NCBI GenBank assembly: GCA_003254925.1
Contig: QANZ01023301.1
Coordinates: 40,291-104,290, forward strand
Reading direction: 5' to 3'
Origin: Chamaecrista fasciculata
Lineage: Eukaryota; Streptophyta; Magnoliopsida; Fabales; Fabaceae
DNA: 64,000 nucleotides
Shown here in pieces: positions 60,101 through 64,000 of this stretch (within the stretch, counting starts at the first letter, position 1; every line of letters starts with the position of its first letter). The position numbers and the translations under genes were made by a program. The notes under the pieces are model-generated. The model ran no database searches and was not told the origin of the DNA. It was given only the letters and a program-made list of their open reading frames with translations.

Positions 60101-60701
60101 TCTGCTTTAGACATTTGCAGCTATCTCATCAAAACTGGCCAAAACTCTATTGATGCGTTTTCTATGACCAACCAATGAACAATTCAGCAGGCCTTTTTAT
60201 CAGTACCTATAATAACAAAAGGAATTACAGCATCTTCAAAGGTGGCCTTTGTCCTTCAAGCATTGTTGCTTAGTATTAACTGAAATCTGCCACTTCCTCT
60301 ATCACAATTTCCCTCTCCCTTAAATCTTGGGCTTCTTTTCTATAGTATAGTCATTCGTGACGAAATTTTCAGGGTTATGTACTTTATGTAGAAGAGTAAA
60401 CCTATCCATATAACATAATATAGTTGTTCCACATGTTTAGAGTAGAACGTTGTGTTTGATTTTATTCTGGTTAATCAAAGTTCTACTTGGCAAAACCACA
60501 AGGAATCTAGTTAGGCCATTATCTAAGAGTTAAGCCATAAGGATTAATTCTAATCAATGTCTTCCATTATCCATGTAGGTTCACTATAGTTTCAACCCAT
60601 TGTTCATGCTTGCTGAGCCATTAATGCTGGTATCTGCATTTTTCTTCTTTTTCGTGGCTGCTGTAACATACCTACACCTCGATCTTTCCATACGCAAGTG
60701 A
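54120..60701 (+). CDS. OST1B: Oligosaccharyltransferase subunit 1 (ribophorin I), short OST1B-like form
   Basis: The non-catalytic subunit of the ER oligosaccharyltransferase complex, which transfers the dolichol-linked glycan to Asn in nascent proteins. Exons, all GT-AG: 54120-54236, 55086-55130, 55540-56177, 56833-56980, 57169-57348, 57458-57529, 59520-59609, 60579-60701. The frame is continuous, 470 aa. A hydrophobic signal peptide (about residues 5-24) precedes the conserved RRIDLTSHI start of the lumenal domain. The middle shows ribophorin motifs (KHFTIILLNPL, GPYDSQTPYSYAPIVVHFENN, HWGNLQVTE, GGWKSTFVIGY). One C-terminal TM helix lies at about 446-463, followed by LDLSIRK and stop. The long Arabidopsis form OST1A has a C-terminal extension after this point; it is absent here, as in OST1B. 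The stop is followed by a possible 3'-UTR intron, and AATAAA lies at 60895-60900. Intron 6 (57530-59519) carries a MITE and an LTR-like stretch. Confidence 0.94.
58761..59035. mobile_element. Stowaway-type MITE, copy 2 (275 bp), in an OST1 intron
   Basis: The ends ctccctccggttctatata and, inverted, 'cagaaccggagggag' are flanked by TA (58759-58760 and 59036-59037). It is nearly identical over its length to 22451-22723. It lies in the sense intron between exons 6 and 7 and does not touch splice sites. Confidence 0.9.
59040..59300 (+). repeat. Possible solo-LTR remnant in the OST1 intron
   Basis: AT-rich text with a TATA box (ttatataaag, 59241-59250) followed by 'ccccttctac' and a downstream leader-like stretch, a layout seen in copia LTRs. 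No TG/CA ends or duplication could be fixed. Confidence 0.28.
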
Positions 60702-61747
60702 TGAACACCCTGCTCTCTAAATAGAGGTATGTCAATTTCCCCATCATTATGTTTTTTTTTGTTTAGTGATCGAAGCATTCTATCTCTTTTCATTAGTTTA
60801 ACTATGTATGCACTCTGACTTGCTTAACATGCAGGACCCAAAGTTGCTGTGAATCCTTCTATGGTCAAATACTACTAGCAATTTTGCGATATTTAATAAA
60901 CTAGATATGTATGTTAGCCTTTATGCCTTCTACTATCTTTGAGTTAGTTATAGATTTATTTAGAGAATGTCAGTGATTAAGGAGGTTTTTGACTTAATCT
61001 ATCTCATGGCAAATTTTTGTAATGGCATGTTATACAATTTCGATGATGAATGAAAGTATGAAACCATGTTAAAAACTCCTTTGTAGTTGGATTACATGTC
61101 ATGCATTATATTAGAAGAAACCATGTTAATCATAGAGTTCTATACATTACTATTGTATCCAAATATGATTTTAATCATGCAAAATGGAATATTATTTTTT
61201 CTGATTTTGTATCATAAACAATGAAGTGGTCATATATCATTCATAATAATTCAAGCAACACCTCTTATCCAAGTTCTAAACTTGTTGTGTTCATCTTTTT
61301 AGAAAGTATTGTCAATTTTCTTTATTAAGGTAATATAGGGAATTCAAATTGACATATATAGATGGAAATGAGCTTGTTTATAATTTCTCTATATTGCCCT
61401 ATATTGCTTATTTAAGATTGATGTAAAGTGCCCAATTTAAATAAGCGTTGTGGCCTAATAAATATTTACCCTTTGTTGAGATTGTGACTTTAACAATCAT
61501 CTAATATTCAACTAATAAAATGTGTACTTTTCGCTTTACTTATTCTTTTCTTTTTTGTATTCCTTCCTCAGCATCCATTTGCCTAGCAAAACTGCCTCAA
61601 AATCAAATCATTGACTCCAAAAGTATCTTGGTTGAATTTCATATTACATATTTAGGTTAAATGAATCATATATGTATATGTATGTGTATAAGAAATTCAA
61701 CTTTAAAAAAAAGGAATTCATCTTTAACATAAATTAAAATAAATAAG
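60702..61747. other. 3' UTR of OST1 and intergenic stretch
   Basis: The 3' UTR probably extends to about 60920 or beyond (AATAAA at 60895). 'ag|gtatgtca' at about 60726 and 'catgcag|gaccc' at about 60834 could mark a 3'-UTR intron. No gene follows. Confidence 0.45.
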
Positions 61748-62371
61748 GGTAAATTACAGAATTAGTTCCTGTCAAATTTGTTGGTCCTTTTTTATAATGA
61801 GACCGTGTGGTTCGAAAATTTCAAGCAGGGCCTTTGTGGTTTACGTGTTAACACTTTGGGGTCTAGTTTTAAAAAATTAAAAGTAAAATGAGATAAAAAT
61901 CTCATTTTAGTCATTAATATTTGCCGTATGTTTTGCTTTGGTTTGTAATATATCTTTATTCTGTTTTGATCCTAATGTTTTTCAAAAGTTTCACTTTTAA
62001 TTCTTTATACTACTATATCCAAACTTGGTTCTACTTTTATCAAAACGCGGCTTTAATAAGTTGAAATTTTTTTAAGAAAAGGAAACAACTTTCAAACTTT
62101 AACCCTAAAATTTCCGAAATCTTCGACAAATCATCATCTTCTCTCAAAATTTCTAAATGGCTAATGATCTCCTAGGATCAACTTCTCAAAATCTCTCAAA
62201 ACAAATATTAGTGATCAAAATAAGATTTTACTTCATTCTGCTTTTCATTTTTTTATGACAGTTCTCCAAAGTTTTAATGGCGCAAATCACAGGGATCTAT
62301 TTGAAAATGTTTAAACCACGGAATATCATCATACAAATTAACTAAATAACAAGGACCTGTTCTGTAATTTA
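61748..62371. mobile_element. Probable foldback element ('gtaaattacagaa' ends)
   Basis: The left end 'gggtaaattacagaattag', with 'tttgtggtttacgtg' inside, is loosely mirrored at the right end by 'cctgttctgtaatttaac' and 'tgtttaaaccacgg'. It resembles other 'gggtaaatta' foldbacks in the window, but the arms have diverged. Confidence 0.5.
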
Positions 62372-63100
62372 ACTAGAAAACAACTTGAAGATTTTGATTG
62401 CACTTTTGACCGTTTTGGTTTCACTGAAAGAGCACTAACCTAACTTCTTTTAAAAAAAATTTTGGCCTTCACGTTTCACAAAACTTGAAAAAAGTGAAAT
62501 AAACAATATATATAATCTTTTCTATGATGTAATAACAACCTTAGAGATAAAGTCGATTTGGCCATAATTCCATCGATGAATTAGGGTGATATTAAGACAA
62601 TAATCTCATGATGAAATATTATCAAAATATTGAACTGACTATTATTACATCAACTTTTTTCAACTACTTTTACTTATTTATTAGCGATGCATGAAGGGTG
62701 AAGTTATTCTTAAAAAAAATAATGACTACACTTGCACCTTTACTAAAAATTTTAACTAACTCAAATAAATTTATTATTATTATTTAAAAAAATAAAAAAG
62801 ACAAAAAGATAATGCTTGCCCCATCCTTACATGACATTGTCCATGTATTATGTATATATATAACAACTTCACATCATCAAGTCAATGTCACTATAATAAA
62901 CACAAAATATTAATTTTTTTTTCTTGTTCTTTTATTCACTACCAAATTCATAATGAGCGTTAATTGTATTAAAAGACTATTATTATGTCAAAAATAAAAT
63001 TTTGGGTCTAATAACACATGCTTAATTCAATAATTAATATGAGCTAAACTTATAGATTCAATTTTTAGAAGAAGAAATCAAAAAATAAAAAATGAAATTG

Positions 63101-63150
<50 letters not shown>

Positions 63151-64000
63151 TTTTCACCACACTATCAAACAACAATTACAAATTTACTATAGTATTTTGC
63201 ATATGCAGCTGACATGGTTACATCAAGAAAGTGTATGGTACTATGGTTACATGTGAAATATTAGTGATAAGGAATCGGATAGTGCTAATTATTATTTTAA
63301 AAAAAATTCTATTTTCCGATTAAAACATTGTTATTGAGTGGCAATCAAATTTAATTTATTTTTTAAAAAAATTAAGTCCCAAGTGTTTCATTTTCTTAAA
63401 AAAAATCTTTTAATTTCTTTCGTTTCTCATTTCTCATTTTAAATTGTTTTCTGTATTTTATTTTCAATGAAAGGGACAGCCAACAAGCACCCATATACGT
63501 TTTCAGTGTTTATCATTTTTTGAATTTTGATGACAATAATTGAAGGCCAGAATTTAGACAGGAAAATTAAAAAAAGAAACAAAGAAAATGAAAGTGTCGG
63601 TAATGTGACAATTGTTTCAAAATTTTTTGATAACGTTATCATCGTTTTGATTGCTCTGCTTCTCAATTATGTGCCATTTTTTCATTATTTTTCTTTGGGT
63701 TTGTGCATATTTCATATTTGCATCAGCAACGTATTAAAAAGAATGTCAGACCAAAATAAATTTTAGGTATGAAATTATGTATTTTACATCATGCAACTTG
63801 TGTATTCTTTTTTCAAATTTTATTAAAATTATATACCCAAAAAAAATGTTACGCAGCTTTAAAGTGTGTTTGAATGGAAAATTAATTAAACTCATTAACA
63901 GTGTAACTTTTTTAAAAAATACGTATGTTACAATTACATTATGTTTTTAGTATTAAAATGATTAATTATCAGATGATACGTTTTTCTTCTTTTTTTTTTT
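62372..64000. other. AT-rich intergenic stretch
   Basis: No gene is supported; the two overlapping ORFs near 63439-63766 are opposite strands of low-complexity sequence. The (ATT)n tract is listed separately. Confidence 0.5.
63102..63149. repeat. (ATT)n microsatellite, about 15 units
   Basis: An uninterrupted run of the trinucleotide att. Confidence 0.95.

Overview
This window is nuclear DNA of a eudicot plant. The intergenic DNA is very AT-rich, the genes have GT-AG introns, and the mobile elements are typical plant families (Ty1/copia, L1-type LINEs with RNase H, Stowaway-, Mutator-, hAT- and CACTA-like elements). The content would suit a legume, but no marker fixes the species. One ambiguous base (n at 15720) shows it is a draft assembly.

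Three host genes look intact, all on the + strand. (1) 9923-14273 is a 12-exon plant synaptotagmin closest to SYT3 (TM anchor, SMP domain, two C2 domains; 544 aa). (2) 48261-52022 is a two-exon WAV3/EDA40-type RING-H2 plus vWA E3 ligase (708 aa). (3) 54120-60701 is an 8-exon ribophorin I subunit of oligosaccharyltransferase, the short OST1B-like form (470 aa). They act at ER-plasma membrane contacts, in ubiquitination and in N-glycosylation, so they form no shared pathway.

The rest is mostly repeats and gene debris. 1-790 is the 3' end of a copia element. 5093-7322 is a 5'-truncated LINE with a perfect 14-bp target duplication and only two stop codons in its frame. Three more LINE fragments lie at 16620-19412 (-), 36842-38183 (+) and 43437-45136 (+). 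A rearranged segmental duplication links 19413-22286 with 25842-27813. It carries an hAT-like element that contains a nested 181-bp SINE-like insert. MITEs and foldback elements are scattered throughout, and two have clear target-site duplications.

The most unusual part is 22.9-34.1 kb. 22923-23509 is a dead WRN-like 3'-5' exonuclease gene: the first catalytic Asp has become Asn, ExoII is deleted and the frame is shifted. About 6 kb downstream, 29243-33488 is a head-to-tail array of about 12 units of 356/355 bp. I read each unit as a deleted fragment of the same exonuclease family, lacking the ExoI DxE segment and the C-terminal half. The array is therefore a young gene-derived minisatellite. 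It ends in a segment bounded by inverted repeats. A separate oddity is a 60-bp piece of small-subunit (16S-type) rRNA at 8218-8277.
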